This document shows positions 35,830 through 44,507 of a DNA stretch of 64,000 bases, piece after piece. Numbering within the stretch: position 1 is the first letter of the stretch; each line of letters opens with the position of its first letter. The notes beneath the pieces are model-generated. The model searched no databases. It saw only the letters and a list, made by a program, of their open reading frames with translations, and was not told the DNA's origin. Where the stretch lies: assembly GCA_039808885.1 (NCBI GenBank), contig JBDHTX010000003.1:62001-126000 (forward strand), in the 5' to 3' direction. This DNA is from Dongia_A sp039808885 (GTDB lineage Bacteria; Pseudomonadota; Alphaproteobacteria; Dongiales; Dongiaceae). The translations under genes and the position numbers were made by a program.

Positions 35830-35893
35830 CTTCAATAGCTTAGCAACAGCAGATTCCGGCCGTCTCGGACCGCGCCCAGCTTTGCGGCCAGAT

Positions 35894-35931
35894 AATCAAC
35901 AAACTAGTTGACTATCAACGTAATCGTTGAT
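35894..35931. promoter_or_regulatory. ArsR-type operator: two inverted repeats over a promoter
   Basis: A perfect dyad ATCAACG-TAAT-CGTTGAT lies at 35914-35931, and a near copy AATCAAC-AAACTA-GTTGACT at 35894-35913. TTGACT (35908-35913) and GATAAT (35929-35934) can serve as -35 and -10 boxes with a 15-base spacer, so a bound repressor would block polymerase. It sits just upstream of the ArsR-family gene and is AT-rich compared with its surroundings. Self-repression is inferred. Confidence 0.75.
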
Positions 35932-35944
35932 AATTGTTCCGCCC

Positions 35945-36355
35945 ATGATCGGAGCGGCGACATTGCGGCTGGCGGAAGAGGCCCCGGGCGAGGATGACGT
36001 CCTCGACCACGTCTTCTTCGCCCTCTCCGATCCAATCCGCCGCGCCATCCTGGAGCGGCTCGATGAGGGGCCGCTGCTGGTGTCGGAGATCGCGGCGCCC
36101 TTCGACATCTCGCTGCAGGCGGTGTCGCGCCACATCCAGGTGCTGGTGCGCGCCGGGCTGATCAGCCAGGAGCGCGCCGGGCGGATCAACCGCTGCAGCC
36201 TTGAGGCGGGGCCGGTCTACAACGCGGCGCTGTGGATCAACCGCTACAGCAAGTACTGGCAGGACCAGTTCAACGTCCTTGCCGCCGCCTTGCAGGATAT
36301 CGACGAGCGCAACGCGGCGAAGCCGCGCCCGGGAACGAAGCGCAAGAAGCGCTAG
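35945..36355 (+). CDS. ArsR/SmtB-family winged-helix transcriptional regulator
   Basis: 136-residue regulator with the ArsR winged helix: FFALSDPIRRAILERLDEGPLLVSEIA, then the recognition helix region DISLQAVSRHIQVLVRAGLI and the wing QERAGRINRCSLEA. No metal-binding ELCVCDL motif is present, so it is not an obvious metal sensor; it resembles the subgroup with a C-terminal helical tail (YSKYWQDQFNVLAAALQ). A lysine/arginine tail ends the protein. The ATG at 35945 is four or five bases from the predicted transcript start, so the message may be nearly leaderless. It probably controls itself and the DUF899 genes downstream. Confidence 0.93.
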   Translation: MIGAATLRLAEEAPGEDDVLDHVFFALSDPIRRAILERLDEGPLLVSEIAAPFDISLQAVSRHIQVLVRAGLISQERAGRINRCSLEAGPVYNAALWINRYSKYWQDQFNVLAAALQDIDERNAAKPRPGTKRKKR

Positions 36356-36410
36356 GGACGAGCCCACGGATCATTGGAAACCGTCAGTGCTGCTGCATGG
36401 GAGCATTGCT

Positions 36411-37109
36411 ATGGATCACCGAGTTGTCTCAAGAGACCAATGGATCGAATCCCGCCGCGCCTTCCTCGCCAAGGAAAAGGAGTTCACCCGCCTGCGCGAC
36501 GAGCTCAGCCGCCAGCGCCGCGAACTGCCGTGGGAGAGGGTGGAGAAGGCTTACCTCTTCGATGGCCCGCAGGGCCGCGAGACTCTGGCCGATCTCTTTG
36601 CCGGCAAGTCGCAGTTGATCGTCTATCACTTCATGTTCGCACCCGATTGGGAGGAGGGCTGCAAGAGCTGCTCCTTCTGGGCCGACAATTTCGAGCGCCT
36701 GCCAGTGCATCTGAAGCACCGCGACACGACCATGATCGCCGTCTCGCGCGCGCCGCTGACGAAGCTCCAGGCCTATGCCAGGCGCCTGGGCTGGACCTTC
36801 AAGTGGGTGTCCTCCGGCGGCAACGATTTCAACTACGACTACCGCGTGTCATTCACGCCCGAGGACGTGGCCGCCGGCGAGCTCGACTACAATTACGGCA
36901 AGTTCCGGATGAAGTCCCCCGAGCTGCCCGGGATCAGCGTGTTCTACCAGGACGCCAGGGGCGACATCTTCCACACCTATTCGTCCTATTCGCGCGGCAT
37001 CGATATGATGAACAACGCCTATCACTATCTCGATCTCACGCCGAAGGGCCGCGACGAGGGCGACGGCATCATGGCCTGGCTGCGGCGCGCAGACGAGTAC
37101 AAGGATTAG
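36411..37109 (+). CDS. DUF899 thioredoxin-like protein
   Basis: 232-residue DUF899 protein. After a helical N-terminus (VSRDQWIESRRAFLAKEKEF, RRELPWERVEKAYLF) comes a thioredoxin-like fold with C84 and C87 in EEGCKSCSFWADNF and a VSRAPLTKLQAYARRLGW segment. GGGAG lies seven bases before the ATG. DUF899 proteins are often beside ArsR-type regulators, as here, and are thought to be thiol-redox proteins, but no reaction is established. It begins 55 bases after the regulator gene, so one transcript is likely. Confidence 0.92.
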   Translation: MDHRVVSRDQWIESRRAFLAKEKEFTRLRDELSRQRRELPWERVEKAYLFDGPQGRETLADLFAGKSQLIVYHFMFAPDWEEGCKSCSFWADNFERLPVHLKHRDTTMIAVSRAPLTKLQAYARRLGWTFKWVSSGGNDFNYDYRVSFTPEDVAAGELDYNYGKFRMKSPELPGISVFYQDARGDIFHTYSSYSRGIDMMNNAYHYLDLTPKGRDEGDGIMAWLRRADEYKD

Positions 37110-37155
37110 CGACTACAGGGACTGACGAGCAAGAGGACCGGAGCGGGAGGCTCGC

Positions 37156-37722
37156 ATGAACTACGGCGCAGGCATGGGCAGGATCGCCGGCTACCGCAAG
37201 GAGATCGCCGAATTGCGCGAGAAGATGCGCGCGGCGCAGGCCGAGATCGAGCCGCAAGAGGTGCGGGACAACGTCTTCTCCTCGCTCGACGGCCCGCGCC
37301 AGCTGTCGGATCTCTTCGGCGGCAGGGACGATCTGATCCTGATCCACAACATGGGCAAGAAGTGCCCCGCCTGCACCTTGTGGGCCGATGGCTTCAACGG
37401 CGTCTATCCGCATCTGGCCGACCGCGCCGCCTTCGTCGTCACCTCGCCGGATTCGCCGGCGGTGCAACAGGAATTCGCCAGGTCGCGCGGGTGGCGCTTC
37501 CCGATGTTCAGCCACGAAGGCACCAGCTTCGCCGCCGACATGGGCTATCACAGCGAACGCGGCTACAAGCCGGGCGTCTCGGTGTTCCGCAAGGACGGCA
37601 AGCAGATCCTGCGCGTCGGCGACACCCGCTTCAACCCGTTCGACGACTTCGCCGGCATCTGGCACCTCTTCGACATGCTGCCCGGCGGCGCGGGCGGTTG
37701 GATGCCGAAACTCACCTACTGA
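37156..37722 (+). CDS. Second DUF899-type thioredoxin-like protein
   Basis: 188-residue paralogue of the preceding protein. It has a short helical start (GYRKEIAELREKMRAAQAEI), then VFSSLDGPRQLSDLFGGRDDLILIHNMG and the cysteine pair C70-P-A-C73, followed by TLWADGFNGVYPHL. The pair CPAC in place of CKSC suggests a different redox potential. It starts 46 bases after the first paralogue with a good GGGAGG site, so the three genes from the regulator onward form an operon. Function unknown. Confidence 0.92.
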   Translation: MNYGAGMGRIAGYRKEIAELREKMRAAQAEIEPQEVRDNVFSSLDGPRQLSDLFGGRDDLILIHNMGKKCPACTLWADGFNGVYPHLADRAAFVVTSPDSPAVQQEFARSRGWRFPMFSHEGTSFAADMGYHSERGYKPGVSVFRKDGKQILRVGDTRFNPFDDFAGIWHLFDMLPGGAGGWMPKLTY

Positions 37723-37810
37723 CCGGCAGGCTGTTTGTCGTGCTGATCGCCCGGTTGATCAGTCGCGACTTGGTGCCGCGATCGGTCGCATTTGGGGGAA
37801 ATTTCGCCGC

Positions 37811-37843
37811 TTGACGGCAAGCCGTGGCGGAGCGATGCTCCGC
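37811..37843 (+). promoter_or_regulatory. Possible promoter and hairpin upstream of the glycine riboswitch
   Basis: TTGACG at 37811-37816 is followed after 17 bases by GATGCT, a weak -10. A GCGGAGC-GAT-GCTCCGC hairpin at 37827-37843 overlaps it. The position just before the riboswitch fits a promoter, but the boxes are poor. Confidence 0.3.
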
Positions 37844-37859
37844 GCGATTTCGACCGATT

Positions 37860-38077
37860 GCGGGAGAGATCGTCCGGCGGCCAGAGTGACCGTCGGCCGG
37901 CGCCGAAGGAGCAACCGCCCCCGGAAACTCTCAGGCAAAAGGACCGCTCGGTTTCGAAAACTCTGGAAAGCGGGCCGCCCCACAAGCGGGCAGGCCCCAC
38001 CGAAGGAGTAGACCATTCCCGCCGCATCTTTCGTGGCGGCGAACGGAAAATCTCTCAGGTCCTCAGACAGAGGGGGG
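37860..38077 (+). promoter_or_regulatory. Tandem glycine riboswitch (two gcvT aptamers)
   Basis: Two glycine aptamer cores follow each other. The first has GGGAGAGAT at 37862, CCGAAGGAGCAA at 37903 and ACTCTCAGGCAAAAGGACCG near 37927. The second has CACCGAAGGAGTA at 37998 and TCTCTCAGGTCCTCAGACAG near 38051, ending in AGAGGGG. The spacing and order match the known tandem gcvT element, which turns on glycine cleavage genes when glycine is high. It lies about 45 bases before the gcvT start and fills most of the 400-base gap after the DUF899 gene. I could not identify the expression platform with certainty. Confidence 0.93.
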
Positions 38078-38122
38078 TTGCGCGATCGCGGAATCGTCCG
38101 TGATCCCGACCCGGAGGCTGTC

Positions 38123-39259
38123 TTGAGTTCCAGTGCCAGCGACCAAGAGCTGCTGCGGACCCCTTTATACGACCTGCATGTCGAGCTCGGCGCCAAGATG
38201 GTGCCCTTCGCCGGCTATGACATGCCGGTGCAATATCCCGCCGGTATCCTGACCGAGCATCTGCACACGCGCAGCGGTGCGGGTCTGTTCGACGTTTCCC
38301 ACATGGGCCAGATCCGCATCAGCGGCGCTGGTTTCGCCGCCGTGGCCACGGCGCTGGAAAGCCTCTGCCCGGCCGATTTCCAGGGCCTGGCGCCGGGCCA
38401 GCAGCGCTACTCCTTCTTCACCAACAATGCCGGCGGCATTCTCGACGACCTAATGGTGACGCGCGCCGGCAAGGGCGATGCAAGCGACCACCTGCTCATG
38501 GTGGTGAACGCGTCCTGCAAGAAGCAGGACCTCGCGCATCTGCTGGCCAATCTCGACAACTGCGAGATCGAGCCGCTGGAGGACCGCGCGCTGCTGGCGC
38601 TGCAGGGCCCGAAGGCGGGCGAAGTGATGGCGCGCCTCGCGCCCGACAGCAGGGCGATGAAGTTCATGACCGGCAGGCCGCTCGCCGTCGGTGGCATGCA
38701 GTGCTTCGCCACGCGGTCCGGCTATACCGGCGAGGACGGCTTCGAGATCTCGGTGCCGGCGGGCGAGGCCGACAACCTGGCGCGCAAGCTGCTGGGCGAT
38801 CCGCTGGTGAAGCCGATCGGACTGGGCGCCCGCGACTCGCTGCGCCTCGAGGCGGGCCTCTGCCTCTATGGCAACGACATCACCGAGGCGACCAACCCGG
38901 TCGAGGCGAGCCTGGTCTGGGCCATGCAGAAGCGGCGGCGCGAGCAGGGCGGCTTTCCCGGCGCCGACGTCATCCTGCGCGCGCTGGCGCAAGGTCCCGC
39001 GCGCAAGCGCGTCGGCATCCTGCCCGAAGGCAAGGCGCCCGCGCGCGCCCATACGGAGATTGCGGATGCCTCCGGCGCCATCGTCGGCGAGGTGACTTCC
39101 GGCGGCTTCGGGCCCAGCGCCAACGGGCCGGTCGCCATGGGCTATGTCCGTGCCGATCTGGCGCAGATCGGCACGCCGCTGCAACTCATGGTGCGGGGCA
39201 AGGCGCTGCCGGCGAAGGTCGCCGCCATGCCCTTCGTGCCGCACCGCTATCACCGCTAG
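38123..39259 (+). CDS. gcvT: Aminomethyltransferase (glycine cleavage T protein)
   Basis: 378-residue folate-dependent T protein, with YDLHVELGAKMVPFAGYDMP, the DVSHMGQI stretch, NASCKKQD, RSGYTGEDGFEI and LRLEAGLCLYGNDI. It moves the aminomethyl carbon from lipoyl-GcvH to tetrahydrofolate and releases ammonia. The start is a TTG at 38123, five bases after GGAGG; the open frame extends into the riboswitch but is not translated there. First gene of the gcvT-gcvH-gcvPA-gcvPB operon under the glycine riboswitch. Confidence 0.96.
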   Translation: MSSSASDQELLRTPLYDLHVELGAKMVPFAGYDMPVQYPAGILTEHLHTRSGAGLFDVSHMGQIRISGAGFAAVATALESLCPADFQGLAPGQQRYSFFTNNAGGILDDLMVTRAGKGDASDHLLMVVNASCKKQDLAHLLANLDNCEIEPLEDRALLALQGPKAGEVMARLAPDSRAMKFMTGRPLAVGGMQCFATRSGYTGEDGFEISVPAGEADNLARKLLGDPLVKPIGLGARDSLRLEAGLCLYGNDITEATNPVEASLVWAMQKRRREQGGFPGADVILRALAQGPARKRVGILPEGKAPARAHTEIADASGAIVGEVTSGGFGPSANGPVAMGYVRADLAQIGTPLQLMVRGKALPAKVAAMPFVPHRYHR

Positions 39260-39283
39260 TTCAATCGAGGGGAGAAGAGGGAT

Positions 39284-39661
39284 ATGAGCGAGATTCGCTA
39301 CAGCAAGGACCACGAGTGGGTGAAGGTCGACGGCGACACCGCCACCGTGGGCATCACCGTCTACGCCCAGGAGCAGCTGGGCGACGTGGTCTTCGTCGAC
39401 CTGCCTGCCGTGGGCAAGAAGGTCGAGAAGGGCAAGGAGATGGCGGTGGTCGAATCGGTGAAGGCGGCGAGCGAGGTCTACGCGCCCTTGACCGGCGAGG
39501 TGGTCGAGGTGAATCCCGCGTTGGCGGACGCGCCCGCCACCGTCAACGAGGACGCGATGGGCAAGGGCTGGTTCGCCAAGCTGAAGGTCGCCGACAAGGG
39601 CGAGCTCGGCGGGCTGATGGACGAGGCCGCCTACAAGAAATATGTCGAGGGACTGCACTGA
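39284..39661 (+). CDS. gcvH: Glycine cleavage system H protein
   Basis: 125-residue lipoyl carrier. The lipoylated lysine is K60 in VESVKAASEVYAP. It shuttles the aminomethyl group between the P, T and L proteins. The ATG follows GGGGAGAAGAGG. Its stop overlaps the gcvPA start by one base (TGATG), so translation is coupled. Confidence 0.98.
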   Translation: MSEIRYSKDHEWVKVDGDTATVGITVYAQEQLGDVVFVDLPAVGKKVEKGKEMAVVESVKAASEVYAPLTGEVVEVNPALADAPATVNEDAMGKGWFAKLKVADKGELGGLMDEAAYKKYVEGLH

Positions 39662-41007
39662 TGCGCTATCTGCCGCTGACGGAAGATGACCGGCGGGCGA
39701 TGCTCGGCCGGATCGGCGTCGCTTCGGTCGACGCGCTCTATGCCGACGTGCCGGAAAAGGCGCGGCTGAACGGCCCGGTCGACCTGCCGCCGGTGATGGG
39801 CGAGCTGGAAGTCGAGCGCGCCATGACCGCGCTCGCGGCCAAGAACCTGGGCGCCGGGTCCTGCCCCAGCTTCCTCGGCGCCGGCGCCTATCGCCACCAC
39901 ATCCCGGCCAGCGCCGATCACCTGATCCAGCGCGGCGAGTTCCTCACCTCCTACACGCCGTACCAGCCGGAAGTCACGCAAGGCACGCTGCAATACCTGT
40001 TCGAATTCCAGACCCAGGTGGCGCTGCTGACCGGCATGGAGGTCGCCAACGCCTCGATGTATGACGGCGCCACGGCGACGGTCGAGGCGGTGATGATGGC
40101 GAACCGCGTGACCCGCCGGCATCGCGCGGTGATCTCCGGCGGCCTGCACCCGCATTACCGCGAGGTGATCGCCACCCACGCGCACTACACCGGTTTCGAG
40201 GCGGCGCTGGCGCCGGCCGATGTCGGCGGCGGCGAAGACCTGGCCAGGATGATCGATGCCAACACCTCCTGCGTGGTGGTGCAGAATCCGAGCTTCTTCG
40301 GCCATGTGAAGGACCTTTCGGCGCTCGCCAAGGCCTGCCAGGCCGCAGGTGCGCTGCTGGTCGTCGCGGTGACCGAGATCGTCTCGCTTGGCGCCATCAC
40401 GCCCCCAGGCGAGATGGGCGCCGACATCGTTACCGCCGAGGGCCAGTCGCTCGGTGTGCCATTGAGCTATGGCGGCCCCTATGTCGGATTGTTCGCCACG
40501 CGCGACAAATTCATCCGCCAGATGCCCGGCCGCCTGACCGGCCAGACCGTCGATGTCGACGGCAAGCGCGGCTGGGTGCTGACCCTCTCGACCCGCGAGC
40601 AGCACATCCGGCGCGAGAAGGCGACCAGCAACATCTGCACCAATTCGGGCCTCTGCGCGCTGGCCTTCAACATCCATTTGACCCTGCTGGGCGAGGCGGG
40701 GCTGACCAAGCTGGCGGCACTCAACCATGCCACCGCCTCGCGCCTAGCCGATCGTCTCTCTGCGATTCCCGGCGTAAAGCTGGTGAACGAGACGTTCTTC
40801 AACGAATTCACCCTCAAGCTGCCGAAGCCGGCGGCGTCGGTGGTCGAGGCGCTGGCGAAAAAGCGCATCCTCGGCGGCGTGCCGGTGTCGCGGCTCTATC
40901 CCAAGGATCCGGCGCTGGCCGATCTGCTGCTGGTGGCGGCGACCGAGACGGTGAGCGATGAGGATATCGCCGCCCATGAAGCGGCGCTCAAAGAGGTGTT
41001 GAAATGA
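39661..41007 (+). CDS. gcvPA: Glycine dehydrogenase (decarboxylating) subunit 1
   Basis: 448-residue alpha chain of the split P protein, with GSCPSFLGAGAYRHHIPAS, YTPYQPEVTQGTLQYLFEFQ and NASMYDGATATVEA. The PLP-bearing lysine is in the other chain. Together they decarboxylate glycine. The start at 39661 overlaps the gcvH stop, and its own stop overlaps gcvPB (ATGA). Confidence 0.97.
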   Translation: MRYLPLTEDDRRAMLGRIGVASVDALYADVPEKARLNGPVDLPPVMGELEVERAMTALAAKNLGAGSCPSFLGAGAYRHHIPASADHLIQRGEFLTSYTPYQPEVTQGTLQYLFEFQTQVALLTGMEVANASMYDGATATVEAVMMANRVTRRHRAVISGGLHPHYREVIATHAHYTGFEAALAPADVGGGEDLARMIDANTSCVVVQNPSFFGHVKDLSALAKACQAAGALLVVAVTEIVSLGAITPPGEMGADIVTAEGQSLGVPLSYGGPYVGLFATRDKFIRQMPGRLTGQTVDVDGKRGWVLTLSTREQHIRREKATSNICTNSGLCALAFNIHLTLLGEAGLTKLAALNHATASRLADRLSAIPGVKLVNETFFNEFTLKLPKPAASVVEALAKKRILGGVPVSRLYPKDPALADLLLVAATETVSDEDIAAHEAALKEVLK

Positions 41008-42530
41008 CCGCCCCGGCGAACGGGCAGGGTGCCCCTGCCATCCGCACCATCTCCGGCAACAAGGGCCTGCAGATCGAGGAGCCGTTGATCTTCGAGCAGG
41101 GCATGAAGGGCCGCAGCGGAGTCGACCTGCCGGCGGTGCCGCAGCACAAGGACCGCCTCGGCGGGCTGAAGCGCAAGGGCGAGATCGGCCTGCCGGGCTT
41201 GTCGGAGCCGCAGGTGGTGCGCCACTACACCAAGCTCAGCCAGAAGAACTTCGCCATCGACATGGGCGTGTACCCCTTGGGGTCCTGCACCATGAAGCAC
41301 AACCCGCGCCTCAACGAGAAGATGGCGCGGCTGCCCGGCATCGGCGATCTGCATCCGATGCAGCCGGTGTCGACCGTGCAGGGCGCGCTGGAGCTGATCG
41401 ACCGCCTGGCGCATTGGCTGAAGGTGCTGACCAACATGCCGGCGGTGGCGATGTCGCCGGCGGCGGGCGCGCATGGCGAGTTGTGCGGCATCATGACCAT
41501 CCGCGCCGCTCTGCTCGCCAAGGGCGATGCGCGCAAGCGCATCCTGGTGCCGGAATCCGCGCATGGCACCAACCCGGCGACGGCTGCCGCCTGCGGCTAT
41601 GTCGTCGATCCGGTGCCGGCGGATGAGCGCGGCCGCGTCGACCTCGCCGCCTTCAAGGCCAAGCTCGGCCCCGACGTGGCCGGCACCATGATCACCAACC
41701 CCAACACCTGCGGCCTGTTCGAGAACGACATCATCGACATCGCCGACGCGGTGCACGGGGCGGGCGGATACTTCTACTGCGACGGCGCCAACTTCAACGC
41801 CATCGTCGGCCGCGTGCGGCCGGGCGATCTCGGCGTCGATGCGATGCACATCAACCTGCACAAGACCTTTTCGACGCCCCATGGCGGCGGCGGCCCCGGC
41901 TCCGGCCCGGTGGTGCTCTCCGCCGCGCTGGCGCCTTACGCGCCGGTGCCCTACGTGGTGCATGGCGCCAACGGCTTCGACCTGGTGGAGCAGGACGGCA
42001 AGGCCTTCGGCCGGCTCAAGGGCTTCCACGGCCAGATGGGCATGTTCGTGCGCGCGCTGGCCTACATGATGAGCCACGGCTCCGACGGCCTGCGCCAGGC
42101 TTCCGGCGACGCGGTGCTGAACGCCAACTACATCCTGGCCGGCCTGAAGGACGACCTGACGCCGGCCTTCCCCGGCACCTGCATGCACGAGGCGCTGTTC
42201 AACGACGGCTTCCTCGACGAAACCGGCGTCTCCACCCTCGACTTCGCCAAGGCGATGATCGACGAGGGCTACCATCCGATGACCATGTATTTCCCGCTGG
42301 TCGTCCATGGCGCGCTGCTCATGGAGCCGACCGAGACCGAGAGCAAGGACGGCCTCGACCGCTACATCGACGTGATCAAGGGCCTCGCCAAGCGGGCGAA
42401 GGCGGGCGACGCCGCCTATTTCCACGGCGCGCCCTACCACACGCCGCGCCGCCGCCTGGACGAGACGCTGGCGGCCCGGCAGCCCATCCTGCGCTGGAAG
42501 CCGGAGGCTCCGAAGAAGGCGGCGGAGTAG
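41004..42530 (+). CDS. gcvPB: Glycine dehydrogenase (decarboxylating) subunit 2
   Basis: 508-residue beta chain with the PLP lysine near residue 287 in NLHKTFSTPHGGGGPG and the conserved YPLGSCTMKHNP stretch. It pairs with GcvPA to form the P protein. The last about 20 residues are variable. It closes the operon; a palindromic repeat follows directly. The lipoamide dehydrogenase (L protein) gene is not in this window. Confidence 0.97.
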   Translation: MTAPANGQGAPAIRTISGNKGLQIEEPLIFEQGMKGRSGVDLPAVPQHKDRLGGLKRKGEIGLPGLSEPQVVRHYTKLSQKNFAIDMGVYPLGSCTMKHNPRLNEKMARLPGIGDLHPMQPVSTVQGALELIDRLAHWLKVLTNMPAVAMSPAAGAHGELCGIMTIRAALLAKGDARKRILVPESAHGTNPATAAACGYVVDPVPADERGRVDLAAFKAKLGPDVAGTMITNPNTCGLFENDIIDIADAVHGAGGYFYCDGANFNAIVGRVRPGDLGVDAMHINLHKTFSTPHGGGGPGSGPVVLSAALAPYAPVPYVVHGANGFDLVEQDGKAFGRLKGFHGQMGMFVRALAYMMSHGSDGLRQASGDAVLNANYILAGLKDDLTPAFPGTCMHEALFNDGFLDETGVSTLDFAKAMIDEGYHPMTMYFPLVVHGALLMEPTETESKDGLDRYIDVIKGLAKRAKAGDAAYFHGAPYHTPRRRLDETLAARQPILRWKPEAPKKAAE

Positions 42531-42544
42531 CAACTCTCTCGATT

Positions 42545-42640
42545 GTCACCCCGAGCTTGACCCGGGGTCCATTTCCCAGCCGCTCTTGCGTCGGCCCGAT
42601 GGACCCCGGATCACGCCGCTGCGCGGCTGTCCGGGGTGAC
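42545..42640. repeat. Paired palindromic repeat, family A copy 2
   Basis: GTCACCCCGAGCTTGACC at the left and CCGGGGTGAC at the right form the outer dyad, with inner GGACCCCGG and GGGGTCC arms. It follows gcvPB and precedes an independent gene on the same strand. Confidence 0.75.
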
Positions 42641-42685
42641 GAAAGTGGATAGTATGGTGGCGTCAATGCGACCGGAGATGCCCGC

Positions 42686-43222
42686 ATGAATGCCACGGCA
42701 GTTGCCAAGTCCGCCCTCCTCATGATCGACATCCAGAACGCGATGTTCGGCCCCGACGAAATCTGTCATGAGCCGGAGCGGATGCTGGCGAACGCGGCCG
42801 ATCTGCTCACCCGCGCGCGGGCGGCCGGGGTGCCGGTCTTCTTTGTCCAGCATTGCGAGGCGAACTCTCCTTTCGCCCCCGGCAATGCGGGCTGGCAGAT
42901 CAATTCCAGGGTGGCGCCGGATGCGGGCGAGCCGGTCATCGAGAAATGGGCCTGCAGCTCGTTCTACAAGACGGATCTCGACCAGCGCCTGCGCGCGGCC
43001 GGCATCGACACGCTGGTCATCGCCGGCCTGCAGAGCGAGTTCTGCGTCGACACCGCCTGCCGCGTGGCGCAGACGCTGGGCTATGGCGTGACCCTGGCCG
43101 CCGACGCGCATTCGACCTTCGACAACCCGGTGCTGCCCGCCGACAAGATCATCGCCCACCACAACCGCCTGCTCTCGGGCATCGTCGAGCGCGTGGTGCC
43201 GGTGGCGGAGATCAAGTTCTAA
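42686..43222 (+). CDS. Isochorismatase-family cysteine hydrolase
   Basis: 178-residue hydrolase with the triad D15 (LLMIDIQNAMF), K87 (VIEKWACSSF) and C120 (SEFCVDTACR), as in nicotinamidase and N-carbamoylsarcosine amidase relatives. The substrate cannot be told from sequence. No signal peptide. It is flanked on both sides by family A repeats, so it is probably transcribed alone. Confidence 0.93.
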   Translation: MNATAVAKSALLMIDIQNAMFGPDEICHEPERMLANAADLLTRARAAGVPVFFVQHCEANSPFAPGNAGWQINSRVAPDAGEPVIEKWACSSFYKTDLDQRLRAAGIDTLVIAGLQSEFCVDTACRVAQTLGYGVTLAADAHSTFDNPVLPADKIIAHHNRLLSGIVERVVPVAEIKF

Positions 43223-43250
43223 GAGGGGCTCGCACACCCAACCCACACTC

Positions 43251-43352
43251 CGTCACCCCAAGGCTTGGCCTTGGGGTCCACGAGTTTGCTTCCGTTGACC
43301 GGGTTCTGCAGAACAAAACTCGTGGATGCCAAGGCCAAGCCTTGGCGTGACG
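43251..43352. repeat. Paired palindromic repeat, family A copy 3
   Basis: CGTCACCCCAAGGCTTGGCC at the left and GGCCAAGCCTTGGCGTGACG at the right form a long outer dyad, and CCACGAGTTT/AAACTCGTGG an inner one. It lies after the isochorismatase-family gene. Confidence 0.8.
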
Positions 43353-43382
43353 ATTGAGTATGCGACCAGATCGGCGGCAACA

Positions 43383-43408
43383 AAAAAGCCCGGCAATGCC
43401 GGGCTTTT
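43383..43408. terminator. Two-way intrinsic terminator between convergent genes
   Basis: AAAAAGCCCGGC-AAT-GCCGGGCTTTT is a long stem with an A-tract on one side and a T-tract on the other, so it can end transcripts from both the isochorismatase-family gene and the F0 ATP synthase operon. Confidence 0.88.
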
Positions 43409-43430
43409 CGTCTCTCGCCGAGCGCTTCGC

Positions 43431-43943
43431 TCAGTGCAGCTTCTTGCCGACCTCGGCGATCGCCTGGTCGATGAGCTGGCTGCCCTTGGCGCCGTCGAGT
43501 TGGCTCTGGATCAGCTTGGCCGCCGCCGCCGTCGCCACGTCGACCGCCTCGCGGCGCACTTCGGCCAGGGCCTGGGCCTCGGCCTGGGCGATCTTCTCCA
43601 GCGAGGCCTTCTCGCGGCGGGCCAGGTTCTGCTCCAGCTTCTCGGCCGCTTCCTTGATCTGGCGGCCGGCGAGCGACTTGGCGCTGGCGATGATGTCCTC
43701 GGCCTCGCGCATCGCGTCGCGCTGCTTGCGCTGGTATTCGGCGAGCAGCGCCTGGGCCTCGTCCTTCAGCTTCTGCGCCTCGTCGAGGTCCGCCTTGATC
43801 TTCAGCGAGCGCTGGTCGAGCATGGTGGCCAGCGCCTTCCAGATCTTGGGACCGAGCAGCACCACGAAAATCGCCAAGCCGACATAGACCCAGGTATGCG
43901 GGTTGTGCAGGATTGCGGCGAAGCCGGAGGTTTCTTCGGTCAT
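43431..43943 (-). CDS. atpF: ATP synthase F0 subunit b
   Basis: 170-residue peripheral-stalk subunit. One N-terminal membrane helix (about residues 14-32, VYVGLAIFVVLLGPKIW) is followed by a long charged coiled coil (KIKADLDEAQKLKDEAQALL and onward). It links F0 to F1. Its start overlaps the stop of the b' gene by four bases. It is the last gene of the operon, followed by a strong terminator. Confidence 0.95.
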   Translation of the reverse strand: MTEETSGFAAILHNPHTWVYVGLAIFVVLLGPKIWKALATMLDQRSLKIKADLDEAQKLKDEAQALLAEYQRKQRDAMREAEDIIASAKSLAGRQIKEAAEKLEQNLARREKASLEKIAQAEAQALAEVRREAVDVATAAAAKLIQSQLDGAKGSQLIDQAIAEVGKKLH

Positions 43944-44434
43944 CGCGCGCGCTCCTTCATCACGCCGTCCACCGCCTGGCCGGCGCCACTGGCGTCGACC
44001 GCGCCGCCGGTCAGCTTGCCCGCCATCAGCGCCGCGACCTCGGCGGCGATGCCGCGCACCTCGGCCAGGGCCTGGGTCTTGGAGGCGCGGATGCGCGCCT
44101 CGGCGGCGCTGGTCTCGGCCGCCATCTTCTTGGCGAACTCCGCCTCGCGCCGGGAGGCGCTGGCGGTCATCTCCGCCGCCGCCTGGGCCATGGCCGCCTG
44201 GGCCTGGTGGCGGGCGTCGGCGATCGCCTTCTGGTAGGCCGCCAGCACCTGGTCGGCCTCTTCCTTCAGGCTTTCCGCCCGCCGCAGGTTGCCGTCGATG
44301 CGATCCTCGCGCTGGCCCAGGATATCGGTGATCCGCGGCAGCACCAGGCGGGACATCAACAGATAGAGCGTGACGAAGGTGACCAGCAGCCAGAACAGCT
44401 GCGGACCGAACGTCGACGGGTCAAACTGCGGCAT
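43940..44434 (-). CDS. ATP synthase F0 subunit b'
   Basis: 164-residue paralogue of subunit b, with a membrane helix near residues 8-28 (FWLLVTFVTLYLLMSRLVLP) and a long coiled coil. Split b/b' pairs are typical of alphaproteobacteria and phototrophs; the gene is called atpG or atpF2 in some species. It sits between atpE and atpF. Confidence 0.95.
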   Translation of the reverse strand: MPQFDPSTFGPQLFWLLVTFVTLYLLMSRLVLPRITDILGQREDRIDGNLRRAESLKEEADQVLAAYQKAIADARHQAQAAMAQAAAEMTASASRREAEFAKKMAAETSAAEARIRASKTQALAEVRGIAAEVAALMAGKLTGGAVDASGAGQAVDGVMKERAR

Positions 44435-44507
44435 GGAAGCCTCTCCGGAAGGATAACCCGGCCACGCCCGCTGGGAGCGCGGCCGGCAGCTTGGTCTTCG
44501 GCCGGAC

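Noticed and set aside
37860..38122. Coding extension of gcvT through the riboswitch
   Set aside because: The glycine aptamer sequence explains this stretch, and a strong GGAGG precedes the TTG at 38123.
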